NCBI GenBank assembly: GCA_041583135.1
Contig: JBFHGJ010000122.1
Span: 1-16,657, forward strand
Length of the DNA: 16,657 nucleotides
Reading direction: 5' to 3'
DNA from: JABSOG01 sp041583135
GTDB lineage: Bacteria > Pseudomonadota > Gammaproteobacteria > Enterobacterales > Alteromonadaceae
Shown: positions 16,624 through 16,657 of the stretch, piece after piece
Numbering within the stretch: the stretch's first letter is position 1
Layout of the letters: every line of letters begins with the position of its first letter
Translations under genes and position numbers: made by a program
The notes under the pieces: model-generated
What the model was told of the DNA's origin: nothing
Database searches by the model: none
The model's input: the letters and a program-made list of their open reading frames with translations, nothing else

Positions 16624-16657
16624 TTATCCCTTCGTCTTCAAATATTCTTCATAGCTG
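16624..16657 (-). CDS. C-terminal end of an unidentified minus-strand gene (partial)
   Basis: The minus strand from the right edge reads SYEEYLKTKG followed by TAA at 16624. The lysine/glutamate-rich ending, the stop codon, and the bidirectional terminator about 40 bases downstream suggest a real gene end. Ten residues are too few to name it. It is convergent with the FHA gene and may mark the return to ordinary chromosomal genes. Confidence 0.4.
   Translation of the reverse strand, partial: SYEEYLKTKG

Overview
The window looks like an accessory chromosomal region of a gammaproteobacterium, plausibly a marine one such as Shewanella or a relative. That is inferred from moderate GC by eye, the IS256-type transposase start and the codon style; there is no rRNA or housekeeping gene to confirm it. 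No tRNA, rRNA or CRISPR array was seen.

Layout. Bases 1-139 are the end of an IS256-family-like insertion sequence (start of its transposase plus a probable terminal repeat). Bases 140-404 form a non-coding leader with candidate regulatory sites. A 685-residue protein of unknown function, with one membrane segment and a very acidic C-terminus, runs 405-2462 (+). Next come a terminator and a short fragment of a second tfuA gene (2495-2668, -). A 1814-residue DUF4011 / SF1 helicase / Vsr-like nuclease protein occupies 2779-8223 (+); this architecture resembles the single-gene antiviral system called Hhe. The minus-strand operon follows, transcribed right to left: a 1345-residue Ser/Thr kinase / cyclase-homology / AAA ATPase / helical-repeat protein (11387-15424), a 247-residue unrecognised protein with a peptide-like tail (10629-11372), YcaO (9395-10624) and TfuA (8268-9395). 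Divergent from the kinase is an FHA-domain protein (15556-16488, +), followed by a strong bidirectional terminator and the last codons of an unidentified minus-strand gene.

How the genes may work together. YcaO and TfuA are the pair known to install backbone thioamides (methyl-coenzyme M reductase thioamidation in archaea, thioviridamide-type peptides in bacteria). The kinase has the domain order and length of the 'TOMM system kinase/cyclase fusion protein' family (TIGR03903), which lies beside thiazole/oxazole-modified peptide genes. The FHA protein is a natural phosphothreonine reader for it. The most interesting proposal is that the 247-residue protein carries the modified segment at its C-terminus (Gly-Gly, then a hydrophobic stretch with Cys-Cys), giving a kinase-controlled thioamidation system without the usual E1-like or dehydrogenase partners. 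The helicase gene is bracketed by a divergent partial copy of the tfuA 3' end on one side and the intact tfuA on the other. It therefore appears to be a defence gene inserted between tfuA and the 685-residue gene, which would originally have been convergent neighbours.
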